A model generated the notes under the pieces. The model searched no databases. It was given only the letters and a program-made list of their open reading frames with translations, and had not been told where the DNA came from. Positions 34,859 through 44,998 of a stretch of 64,000 bases of DNA are shown in pieces (within the stretch, counting starts at the first letter, position 1; the number at the start of each line of letters is the position of its first letter). The translations under genes were made by a program, and so were the position numbers. This stretch comes from Serpula lacrymans var. lacrymans S7.9 (Eukaryota > Basidiomycota > Agaricomycetes > Boletales > Serpulaceae): contig NW_006763294.1 in the NCBI RefSeq assembly GCF_000218685.1, positions 186,001-250,000 of the forward strand. The letters run 5' to 3'.

Positions 34859-35125
34859 TAATAAAACTAAGTGAAACTACAATAGATGTTAGTTTAAGGT
34901 GATCTCTAATGAATATAATGTAACATACCTCAGCCGCTGCCCGAGAGGCTATAGAAACGGCTGAGGTATTCCTATACTAAACCCCCTACTACTTATAGTC
35001 GGAGGTGCTACTCGCTACAGTATAATGACTCCTAGGAGAACAATGGTTACTCCATGGAGTGGTGGCTATGCTCCATGGAGAACAATGGCTGCTTCGGCAG
35101 AGACCGGGTTTATCTGGTTTTGTCA
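34859..35125 (-). repeat. 5' LTR of Copia-2 (family E)
   Basis: A 267-bp LTR ending (plus strand) in GGTTTTGTCA, followed by the duplication AAGGT. It shares nearly all bases with the 3' LTR apart from two missing repeat units. Confidence 0.93.
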
Positions 35126-35130
35126 AAGGT

Positions 35131-36740
35131 GAGTGATGAGGAGGGTGATCTGGAAGCTCAAGAGGTTGATTCACAGATGGTTTTGCATCAAGGTCCAAAT
35201 CAGGCCCATCATCAGGCAAGTGCTGAGGTTGCTGAGGTTGCTGAAGTACAGCTGGTGGGTCAATATCTCCCCCTGGACCTGGTTCAGGGACATCCTCATC
35301 CAGGCCTAAAGGCATGGGAAGTGAAGGTGGCAAAGGTGGAGTAGGAATGGCAGTGGTAGAAGTCTTTTTCAAGCCAGGGAAGTAGCGCTCATCAAAATCA
35401 GCTCTCTCAGAGATAATGGTGTGTTTGGTGGTAGGATTGTAGAATTTCCAACCCTTGTACCCAGCAGGGTAACCAATGAACACACATTTCTCCATGTGAG
35501 AGCCAAAGACACCTCTCTTATCCTTTTGCACATGCACATAAGCAGTGCACCCCCAAACACGAAGGTGTGACATGTCTGGTTTATGTCCATGCCACAATTG
35601 ATAAGGAGTAGCATTGACCACTGCATCAGTGGGACACCTATTCCAGACATGCACCAAGGCACCTAGGCATTCACCCCAGAAGATATTAGGCAATCCAGAC
35701 TCCGAAAGCATGGTAGTGATTCTTTCAGAGAGAAGCCTGTTTGCTCTTTCTGCTGAGGCCTATTCCGGGTGGTATGCTGTCTGACAATGCCATGATCATC
35801 TGTGAATTGCTCAAACTCCTTGGAGATGTACTCTCCCCCTTTGTCATCACGCAAAGCCTTGACTTCTCGCTCTAATTGAGTCTCAGCATAAGCCTTGAAA
35901 CTCTTGAAAGCATTAAAGACATCTGACTTGGCCTTCAAAGGGACAACAACACAAAATTGAGTGTAATCATTGATGAAGGTGACCCAATATCGATACCCAG
36001 AGAATGAAGGGGAGGAGACTTGGTGTACATCAGAGTGGACGAGGTCTAGAGGGTGAGCAGAGCGATGAGAAGATGAAGGGAATGGGTTGGCAGACATTTT
36101 TCCAGACAGACATGGTTCACAGATAGGATCAGGAGTAGATTTAGACTCAAGTGTCATTCCAGTAACAAGGTCTCCTTGTGTCAATTTCTTGACATCAGCA
36201 TAGTGGTGGTGAGCCAATCTTCGATGCCAAAGGTTTAAATCAAGTGGAATTGTTGCAGAAAAGTGTCCCAATTCAACACAAAAAACAGTGGATCCATCAA
36301 GGAATGCAGCATTATTGTTGTTAATGGTTGCAGTGAATAAGGGAGTGTTGTCGCGTATGAAGGATATAGATTGAGATGAAATGGTGACTTTAAAGCCACT
36401 TTGGCGAGTCAAGTACAAGACTGAGAGGAGATTATTTCGAAGATCTGGTACATGCAGCACTCTGGAGAATTCTACAGCCCTTGATTCTTTGCCATTGATG
36501 ACAGGGTTAAACACCACAGTACCAATACCAGCTGAATAAACAACAGTATGATCTGCTAGCTTTATGGGAACACGATATGGCGCATAATTGCGAATCCAGT
36601 GACAATGAGGTGTCATATGAGATGTAGCACCTGTGTCTGCATTCCAATCAATGTTGGCATCAAGTTGGAGAGGGCAGTGTGGGTCAGAGGGATGAATAGA
36701 GTGGAGGCTTGCATTTCTAGCTCACTCTGCAACCATAGTA
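35131..36740 (-). pseudogene. Copia-1 protease and integrase
   Basis: Minus-strand frame with protease (NADTGATSHMTPH), a GAG pre-integrase region with the zinc pattern LWHRRLAHHHY and CEPCLSGKM, and integrase core motifs VHSDVHQVS and LRDDKGGEY. After RNRPQQ the frame jumps. Roughly ten nucleotides around 35745 are missing where copia integrases have NGVAERANR, so the catalytic Glu appears to be lost. The frame continues as LLSERI and MLSESGLPNIFWGE to a Pro-rich spacer ending at the Copia-2 insertion. A TGA at 36722-36724 upstream of the protease is probably another CGA decay. Confidence 0.88.
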
Positions 36741-37765
36741 GAAAAATGATATTTTGCACCAGGTATGGCAGATTGGTTACAATGATGGCAGTTAGGAGAT
36801 GAGCAAGAACAATGAGTAGGAGCAGAAGATAAATGAGGAGTACATTTTGTTTTATCCATGGTGTGGAAATGAGCTGGCAAAGCAGTGGAGGTGGATAATG
36901 GAGAAGGTCCAAAAAGTGCACAGAAAGGTCCAAAGGGTCCAAAAGAGTCCAAAAAAACGGTCCAAAAGCAGTTCAGGAAGGTGCTAAGGCTTCCTAGTGA
37001 TGCTACAGGGTTACACCTGTGTTCCCCTTTCAATACTACACTGATATTAACAGAGAAACCGCCTCGAGACAGCGTTGGTTAAAAGGGCTTGTATATGAGT
37101 CAACAAAGTGACTTAAGCTCCCCAAACACTGCAGGCTGAGAGAGGCTCTAGGCAACAGCAAACTGAGGCAATGCAGGTGAGCTTCACAGGCTATAGGCTT
37201 GTTCTATCTGATAATAGACAGAGCAGAAGAGATTGGAGCTTTATGCAAGCACGAGATATACCAAAAAGCGAAAATATAGGCCAAAAAATCGAAATTGTCA
37301 CAGGGACAGATGGAGTGGATGAATTGCCCCCAAAATATAGGTGTGTAGAGCGATTATATGGTGCAATAGATAGGCCAAGTATGGCCAGAAATGAAGCACA
37401 GAGAGTGGAGGAGTATAATAGGGGTGGAAGTGGTAATCAGACAATGATAGGGGCTCACAGGGAGATCAAACTCAAAATCCACCACTCTGAGGAATCTCCT
37501 AGGGTTTTCAAGGTTGTAGAAGACAATGGTAGGAGTTTGGGGACAATCAGATAAGGATTGGGTGAGATATGGCACTGATAAGGCCAAAAAAGTGTTCAAA
37601 ATGAGGTTCCAAGCAACAAAGGCTTATAGGGAGTGATCTAGATGGAATCAAAACAAACAGAGATGATAGAGAGGGTTATCAGAGACCCAGAAGACAATTT
37701 GCAAGAGGGATAAGCAGTAGGGTGCTTGGATGATGAGGTATGAAGTCAGGAAGATGACTAGAGCA

Positions 37766-37779
37766 CAGGGCTCATAACC
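37766..37779 (-). promoter_or_regulatory. Copia-1 primer-binding site for half initiator tRNA-Met
   Basis: The same 14 bases as in Copia-2, CAGGGCTCATAACC, sit directly against the 5' LTR. Two otherwise different Copia families therefore share the internal-tRNA primer strategy. Confidence 0.85.
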
Positions 37780-38112
37780 TGTTCAATTGAAACTTCTGGG
37801 AAGTGTCTAGCCACTTGCTGAGAGCTAACAGGGACAGAACTAGAGTCCAGTATAAGTAACTATATTATCAGAGAGTACAGAATGTGTACAGTACCCAGAG
37901 TCCAGTATGAGTAACTAAAGAATAGGAATACTGGGCTCTGCAATACTAGTCCGAAGTTTTATAAACAAAGGTAAACAAATCAGCCACAAAGGCAAAATTA
38001 TAGAATGCTTAGTGAATACTGAACAATAGAGCAAAAAGAATAAAGAGGAAAGTGATTTAGAAAGAAGGGAAAATAGATAGCACAACTAGGTGCAGAATCA
38101 CCAAAACTAACA
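37780..38112 (-). repeat. 5' LTR of Copia-1
   Basis: A 333-bp LTR closed by TTTAT on its outer side. It contains an extra tandem copy of the GAGTCCAGTATRAGTAAC block compared with the 3' LTR. Confidence 0.93.
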
Positions 38113-38179
38113 TTTATTTGACCAAGTAATGTGAGATGGAGCCAGGGGATTGCCTTGGGACGCAAGAGTCTGCACTGAT

Positions 38180-38832
38180 TGTGACAACACCAACAAGACA
38201 CAGTCTTGGGGCACTGGAGCAAAGACAACACTTAAAAGAAGAGGAAGAGGTGGGAGTGGTTACCCATTTGGTAGGACCAAGTTAGTGACAAAACCGGATA
38301 AACCCGGTCTCTGCCGAAGCAGCCATTGTTCTCCATGGAGCATAGCCACCACTCCATGGAGTAACCATTGTTCTCCTAGGAGCACAATTGTACTCCTAGG
38401 AGTCATTATACTGTAGCAAGTAGCACCTCCGACTATAAGTAGTAGGGGGTTTAGTATAGGAATACCTCAGTCGTTTCTATAGCCTCTCGGGCAGCGGCTG
38501 AGTTTTATATGTTTTATTAGTTAGTTGTTGGTAGACAACAGGAGGACTCACTGAGTCCTTCCCCATGTATTGCTCCTGTATATATACTAAAATACATGAG
38601 ATACTGTACAGTTGTAAATAAAGTTTAAAGTCTGATGTTTAGCATGTGACCAGTCACATGGTGAGCCTAGACACTGGTCAGGTGATGTGTCACATGATTG
38701 GTCATGTGACTATGAAAAGTCCGAAAATGTAAAGTAAAGTAAATGGTCACATGACTGGTCATGTGACTTGGAAAAAGTAAAAGTAATACAAAAAATGAAG
38801 CGTAAGTAGGTGCTGGTATGTCAATTGTAACA
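38180..38832 (-). mobile_element. solo LTR, family B/C type, carrying a family-E LTR
   Basis: It starts TGTGACAACACCAACAAG and ends GTCAATTGTAACA, with exact duplication CTGAT at 38175-38179 and 38833-38837. Without the nested insertion it is about 415 bp. Its first part resembles family C (19830-20417) and its second part family B. Confidence 0.92.
38287..38519 (+). mobile_element. solo LTR, family E, nested
   Basis: A 233-bp LTR from TGACAAAACCGG to GTTTTATTA with exact duplication GTTAG (38282-38286 and 38520-38524). It holds four palindromic decamers. It lacks the GATGTTAGTTTAAGG block of the other copies. Confidence 0.93.
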
Positions 38833-39109
38833 CTGATCCTGTCTTGCAACTTGTAAGAGTCTTAGTGATGCTGTGGCCTTCACCAGACAGTTGCTGGCTC
38901 TGATTGTTGTTGTCAGAGATGTCATCGATGCTGTGGGACAACATGAGGAACCTCAAGGTTGGAAGCAGGGCTGCTAGCGGGTCATCAGATGGAGGGGCGT
39001 CCCCATTGATGAAGGGATTGAATTGGTGCTTCAATATACTAGCTTTCCCAAGAATATCCGCCTCCACAAATTCAGGTTTGCCATGAATATTTTTTGGATT
39101 TCTATCCAC

Positions 39110-39945
39110 AAAAATACCCTAGGGTTTGAGGTAAGGCCATTCGGGTAGCAATGACATGGCCTGTACAGCAGCTATGCGAAAACAGTCTGTAGCTACGCGA
39201 GGACACTCTGAACAAAGCTATTGTATCATGAAGCCTTACAGTCCAAGGTACAATTATTATTGGCATGTTACTCATTCTAAGCCTTATAAGGTCATTGTAT
39301 GACATTATGGAAATTCCTCCGTCTCCTGATGCGGTAGGAATTGTCAGTGACATCCTGGAGTCCTTCTTCCATCATCGATTCCAAGAATTCCTGTCAGGCC
39401 ATGTCACTGGATGTTACTAATTAGATAACTTACACGCTACACTTTGTCAGAGTCGAAGAATGGTTCTCAGCAGATTTATAGTAGCCGTTTGGTCTTGGAT
39501 GAAAATTTGGACGCCGCCGAGCACGGATATTATTATTTTCAACAGCCGCTTTTATCTTAGTCTTGACTGGAACATTTGAACACCTGAAGCTTCACAGGTG
39601 GGCCCGTCATAAGAAACTGTGCTTCTCGGACACGGACATGTGTGTTGGTTGGGAAAATGTCATGAGAAAAGACACGATGTGGCTTGGAGAACCTGACAAT
39701 GCTCAATTCCGCGATTCCACGGTTAATAATACCTTCGATAAGGTCCTCTAGCGCCTCAGTAAGGGTTGGGTTGACCGTATGGACAGGACATGGATGGGCA
39801 CATGGAAAGAACAGCCTAATGATAACACCGTGACAGTTTTCTATTTACTATCACACTCACGAAAGTGTCTATATACTTGCCAATCGCAACACCTGAGCCT
39901 TGTTTAGAGCTAATTCTCTATTTTCCTATAGGCAGGCTTGCAGAG
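39110..39945. other. transition from repeat region to gene island, no recognisable gene
   Basis: No transposon motif and no gene I can name. The last few hundred bases should contain the promoter and leader of the phosphatase gene at 39946. An open frame at 39563-39751 has no support. Confidence 0.5.
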
Positions 39946-42920
39946 ATGCTCTTGGCACCGCTTACTTTACTCGCTGTTGCCTCTGTCATCCTCGGGTGCG
40001 CAGATCACGACAGCCACGATCATACCCTTCACAGGAGAGAATATCCTCAAGTTCCGCTCACACCTCCGTATCGTCCGCTCGTCTGGAGTGATTTCAACGT
40101 GATCCACACTACGGATACACACGGATGGCTCCTCGGACACCAGAAGCTTTCTTTTCCAGAGCCCGATTATAGGTAAGCATGATAGGTCGCGTCAAAGACT
40201 ACACGAGTTCAAGGTGTTACGTGGCGATCGAATACTAATGGTTGTGATTGCATGGCAGCGGAGACCTTGGTGATTTTTCTAGCTTTGTCGCGCATATGAA
40301 ACAGATTGCCATTGTGAGCACTCGTAATCATCGAAAATGACAGACTGTTGATTACATACAGGAAAAAGATGTTGATCTCCTGCTTGTTGACTCTGGTGAC
40401 TTGCACGATGGTATTTGACTTCCTCCGTCCGAAGCTCGTGTTTTACATAGCTCAATCTCTGTATTAGGCACTGGTCTCTCAGATGGCTTCCCTCCAGGCG
40501 GCGTAGATGCTCATGATGTATGTTTCCTAGTCATGTGGTCGATCGCTCGAGCACACTAAGCACACTGACCTAGTCCAATAAATTTATGGAAATGCTTCCG
40601 TACGATGTTATGTCTATCGGAAAGTGAGTATGTTTTCTCGTCGTGATTTGGAGTTTTGACTGATCATCTACAAGCCACGAGTTGTATATCTATGCAGACA
40701 CGCTTGACATGTAAGTTTACTTGGTTCAAAACCCTCGTCTGTCCGTGCGATGTCCTACAATCAGGTACAACAACTTCATTCCGAATCTGCACGGCCGGTA
40801 CCTCTCCTCTAACGCCAATATCACTGTCTTCAATGAGGAGGGTGAACCTGTCAGTGTACCTATTGGCAGTGAGTATGGTTCATATATAGCTTCATGCTAG
40901 CCTTGGCAAAACCACTGGACTTTTGCTGATCATGACTTCCTAGACCGCTTTACCAAATTTACCACGAGAAAGTAAGTTAGTTTTTCCTTGCTAGTTGATA
41001 TACTTAGTATCGCTCTCGTGTGTGCAGGGGTCGACGCGTCACTTCCTTAGGTGTTCTCTACGATTTTACGGGAAATGACGTAAATACTACTGTGCAGTTT
41101 GTAGAAGATATGGTCAAGGAACAATGGGTGAGTTTCTTTATAATGTACTCTATAACCTGTGTCAATTAACTATTCGTGTCCTCGCCTCTATTTGCTTTGC
41201 TGGAACTTTTCCGTCATACGTCAATTAATAGTTTGCAGAAGCCATTGCTGAAGAGCCTGATCTATTTGTTCTTGTAGGGTGAGTCAGAGCCGCATGCACC
41301 AGCTGTGAGATACGTATCAACTTCAACTATGTTACTATGTTACAGACACATGCCAGTATCGTACGACCATTGTACGTCTCGTATACTCTTTGGAAAAATC
41401 CTCAACATCAATGATCTGAACGTACTGAACAGGGCCCACTGTATTTGACGCAGTCCGTGCCGTGCATCCTTTGGCACCTATTCTGATCTTCGGAGGCACG
41501 TACTTAAATGCTCATGTAACGCATAACTAGAGTTTTAATAGTGCTGACTTGGTAAACTCAAAGGACACACGCATATACGAGACTGCCAGCAGTATGACGG
41601 ACGTTCTATGGCGCTTGAGAGTGGACGCTACATGGAGACGATTGGTGAGGCCATTTTGCGACTGTCATATTTGTGTAGCTCCTTAATCGAGTTTACATTT
41701 GGGATAAAGGTTGGATGAGTGAGTACTTTTCATACTTGACCAGTACGTGGGCGATTAATTATGGTGGATAGGTGCGGACCTTGATGCTGCCAAGGGTAAC
41801 GCGAACAACATTTCTTTCACAAGGAGATATATGGACCAGAATCGTGTTACTTACGAGGTATGTCGAAACATCATTTTCAGTACTCGTTCACGTCCTGATT
41901 CATGCAATTCATAAATCATCACAGTATCACACTGGCCAGAGCAATTTTACTTTTGACACTTCTGAGGGTCGAAACATCACCTATGGCTTGCAGGAACTCG
42001 CCGTTGCATTCGATCTAGCATATATGTATGGAACATCTCCACAGGATTACACCATCAACGAGTGAGCACCAACAGTGGCTTACCGAATTTTTCTAACGAG
42101 GGTTTAACACTAGAAATCCTTACCCATCTAATGGCTCGCTGCTGTCTTTATTCATCGAAGATGTAGGCATCAATCTTCTGTATTCAGCTTACCGAGCATC
42201 CTCACTGTTCGTTGTAGGCCGTCCCAGTTGCCCTTGCCATCAACAACACACGTGCCTCGATCCCCAACATCATGATCACCAATTCCGGTTCTCAGCGCTT
42301 CAATATCTTCGCTGGGCCTTTCACCAAGAACGATCAACTCACCGCATCGCCATTCACCGACTCATTCCTCTACATCCCGAACATCACCTTCGGTGTCGCA
42401 AGCCAGGTTCTCCCTGCGCTGAATCAGGCTGGCGCTGACGAACGCCGTAAGCGAAGCGAGTGGGATACCGAGCTGTGGGCCAAAGGATACGTGGATATGC
42501 GCTTCCGTGCATGGCGGGAGGAGATGGATCGGAGAGCTGGTATTTCGCGTCGTGAGTCGCAGAACCTAACGTTGGGTTACGTGACACAGGATGTGAGTGG
42601 CATCATGTTTCTTATCACAAATTTAAGGAAACTTACGACATTACGCTGGTGCCTAGGGATGTCCCGGCGCTGGTGACGATACATTACATACCCCACTCCC
42701 GTACTATTCTGTCCCGGACTTCATTGGCAGCAATAATCCTAATGTCACGGACGACACTCCTATCGACCTTGTTTTTGTCGACTTCATCGAAACGCAGCTG
42801 CTGGGTATTTTGAACGGGCTACAGAGCGGGAAGAACTACACTAGTGCTGATGTTGATCTGTATAGTCCCATTCTTTCTAACGAGGCGCTTGGGCTGTATG
42901 CACAGGCGATGTGGAACTGA
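39946..42920 (+). CDS. secreted calcineurin-like metallophosphatase / 5'-nucleotidase family protein (YHR202W-like)
   Basis: Start ATG 39946 opens a signal peptide (MLLAPLTLLAVASVILGCA). Many short GT-AG introns follow. The spliced metal-binding motifs appear in order: IHTTDTHGW, LLVDSGDLHDGTG, SIGNHELY (split by an intron), VGHMPVS (split) and FGGHTHIR (split). A C-terminal domain follows with INNTRASIPNIMITNSGSQR and ends at FIETQLLGILNG and a TGA at 42918-42920. The set of Asp/His residues is that of two-metal phosphoesterases, and the architecture matches yeast YHR202W and related fungal secreted proteins. The substrate is unknown; nucleotides are only a family-based guess. All motifs are intact, with no frame break noticed. 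The gene converges with the zinc-finger gene at 43474-44998. Confidence 0.88.
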
Positions 42921-43473
42921 ACGTGTGTGTAGTAACGATCGTCAATGTTATAATATCATCTCTGTCGCACTTTCGAAAGAGGCGACAAAACTGAATATTC
43001 AATGTCCCACTCTTTCATGTCTTAACTACTATGGATGAGGGGGAGCAGGTATAGTTTAATCAATAACCAATTATATTGCTGCAAGTTGTGGCAAATGCCT
43101 ATATCAGAAAAGAAGCTAGAGTAAAGAGTAAGTATGATGTGAGTGCTACGTGTAAGGGATAAAAGAGTGTGGTGATGTGGCTACATGTCAGGGTCGTAGA
43201 AGATGCTGATGTTAAAGACAGATATCAAAATGTAAGCAAAAAACCAAAAGAGTGAAAGGTAAGGCAATTAGAGAGTGTCGACGTAAAGGAGCGTGTGTAA
43301 TTAGTATTTTGCAGATATGGGTAACGTAAGAAAAGAAACAAACAGTCGAGAACATGTAACTTTCGAGTCGTATACTGACTGGGGCCAAATAATCAGTACT
43401 CGCCGATATAAGACGAAGTGCTAGGCTCATTAATGCAAAAGAAAGCGACGGTTGATATGATAGAACAGGTATC
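42921..43473. other. intergenic, convergent 3' ends
   Basis: Contains the 3' flanks of the phosphatase and zinc-finger genes. I see no coding or RNA feature. Confidence 0.55.
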
Positions 43474-44998
43474 TCAGTCGTGTCGTTTAACCCGGGTCGG
43501 TGCCGCATGCTGGTAACCTGGGTGGTTGCCCACGATATGCCTCCACACAGCATCTCGTCCAGGGAATTCCTGACCACATGCTGAGCATACCAAACAGATG
43601 GGGAGGTGTAACGTAGCAATATGTCGGCTAATGTTGGCGAGAAGCAACTGCCTATTGCAACCCTCCCACTCACAGCGCACCGCATCCTTCAATCCCAGCT
43701 TCAAACCGTGATGCCTCGTGAGATGCTTTTTGACGTTATTTTTGCTAATCGGCTTGCCACAGGGTTCGAGGCCCCAACGGCAGACAAACTTGATATCAGC
43801 AAGTTTGGAAGTACCAGGCAAGCTAGAAGAACCAGAGCCAATGAGCTGCACTCCAAGGGTATTATTGATGCCAGCGCCCATTAAGGGGAGTGGGGCCTGC
43901 AAAACATTAAACTGAACTCCCTGTGTAGGCTCAGGCTGATCGGCGGGAAAATCAAAGGGGATGTCTTGCTCGAGCATAGCCGCAGAGGTGAAGCCGTCCT
44001 GGTTGAACACGCTGTACGAATTCTGGAAAGCGTGACTGTCGTTTTCGGCGATAACTTCAGCGGCATTGTCGGTACATGAGAGCTTTAATACGCGGTTCCT
44101 ATAGGATGGGATGGCATAAATTAGTGAGTGATAGAAGAGAGAAAAATAAGGAATACTCACTCGTTATACATATCAGCGGCATAAGCAGCAGCGTATGCTT
44201 GCGCTTCGCTGGCTAGAGATGTGACAGACCCTTCGGAAAATGCAGTCCCAATATCCATTGGAGGTACACCTTCGCTCTGGGCCTCTCCCAATACAGTATC
44301 AGAGTAGTCGAGAAGATCCACAGGGCCACACAATGCTTGAACTAGGTCGGTGTCTGATTCAGCTTCAATACTCTCCTGTAAGCTATAATAAGACGTTCAG
44401 TAAAATAAAAGATAGATAAAATATGGTATACATACGCGTTGAAGATTATTTTAGAGTGCTCCGCGGCAGTTCGATGAGGAGGAACATTGTCGTTTAACAT
44501 CTGACACATGCGGATTGAAATAGAATGGTGTGCCTCATCAAGAGTTTCGGAAGGACGGGGGGCCCAGGGATCTGTGAACATCGGAAGCGGTAATCTGTAA
44601 ACGAGTATCAGTAACTATACGAGTGAATAAAGATATCTAGATACTTACGCTGATTGATCCGCTGGACCAATTGAATGAACAGTACGACTAACAGGCCACC
44701 CGACAACGTCGGAGGTGGGCGCGGTGTAATTTGCTGGATACTCGTTGGGTTTGACGCCTGCGTCGCCAACGTAGTGAGGGAGCAAGTCCACCTGATCGTC
44801 TATGGGAAAGTGTTGGGGAACCGTGTTTGAATCCATGTCTGTTCCAAGACTATGGCTATAAGAGAAGAGCAAATGACGGTCAGTTATAAGGTGCAGAAAA
44901 AGACAGGATACATACCTAACCAACATATTCTCGTCAAATAAGTCAGGGTTATTGAAGTTCATGAATTCGTCGATGTCGAAATCCATAGAGAAGGACAT
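43474..44998 (-). CDS. C2H2-type zinc-finger protein, hypothetical
   Basis: Start ATG 44998 (MSFSMDFDIDEFMNF) is followed by an acidic, low-complexity N-terminal region spread over several exons separated by introns of about 50-60 nt. The last exon holds three Cys/His units: VCRWGLEPCGKPISKNNV with KHLTRHH, VRCEWEGCNRQLLLANI with RHIATLH, and CSACGQEFPGRDAVW with RHIVGNH. The stop is at 43474-43476. The acidic N-terminus plus C-terminal fingers suggests a DNA-binding regulator in the nucleus, but no specific family is recognised. Confidence 0.75.

Larger units (their letters stand above)
29069..35125 (-). mobile_element. Copia-2: Ty1/Copia retrotransposon inside Copia-1
   Basis: A 6057-bp element with exact target duplication AAGGT (29064-29068 and 35126-35130). 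LTRs are 34859-35125 (5') and 29069-29410 (3'). The PBS at 34845-34858 touches the 5' LTR, and the plus-strand primer AAGTGGGAG touches the 3' LTR. A single gag-pol frame is broken by four TGA codons and by a foreign insertion (30556-31320). The LTRs differ mostly by whole repeat units, with few substitutions, suggesting a fairly young insertion. TCCNNGGA palindromes are dense throughout. Confidence 0.94.
27015..38112 (-). mobile_element. Copia-1: Ty1/Copia retrotransposon, host of Copia-2
   Basis: The LTRs are 37780-38112 (5') and 27015-27293 (3'), with exact target duplication TTTAT at 27010-27014 and 38113-38117. The PBS (37766-37779) abuts the 5' LTR and the polypurine tract GGGGGGAG abuts the 3' LTR. 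Protease and integrase lie at 35131-36740, RT and RNase H at 27325-29063. Copia-2 sits between integrase and RT. The segment 36950-37765, where a capsid gene would be expected, shows no capsid-like frame on the minus strand; it contains a repeat of GGTCCAAA units near 36905-36965. Confidence 0.93.
25040..39109 (-). pseudogene. SANT/Myb-like, Q-rich hypothetical gene split over 14 kb by three retroelement insertions
   Basis: Four host segments on the minus strand read on from each other once insertions and one duplication copy each are removed. 39109-38833 begins MDRNPKNIHGKPEFVEAD and ends LTSCKTGSV. 38179-38113 continues as QTLASQGNPLAPSHITW. 27014-26234 holds DCIMDWLVKHPVQRQMLFSD and SGTGAGLSAEELALLG, motifs I associate with SANT/Myb-like hypothetical proteins of mushrooms, followed by a Q-rich end. 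25817-25040 continues the Q-rich tract as repeats of the QQQFAGQQKYAGQ kind and ends with a charged helical segment (EQEAAALEVKWLKL). In-frame stops (for example TAG in FTG*QQYAG) and likely frame changes show decay. The function is unknown. The insertions are a family-B/C LTR at 38180-38832, Copia-1 at 27015-38112 and a family-A LTR at 25818-26233. Confidence 0.65.

Noticed and set aside
39563..39751. A 62-codon frame upstream of the phosphatase gene
   Set aside because: No homology motif, no splice sites that join it to the downstream signal peptide, and it sits in the probable promoter region.
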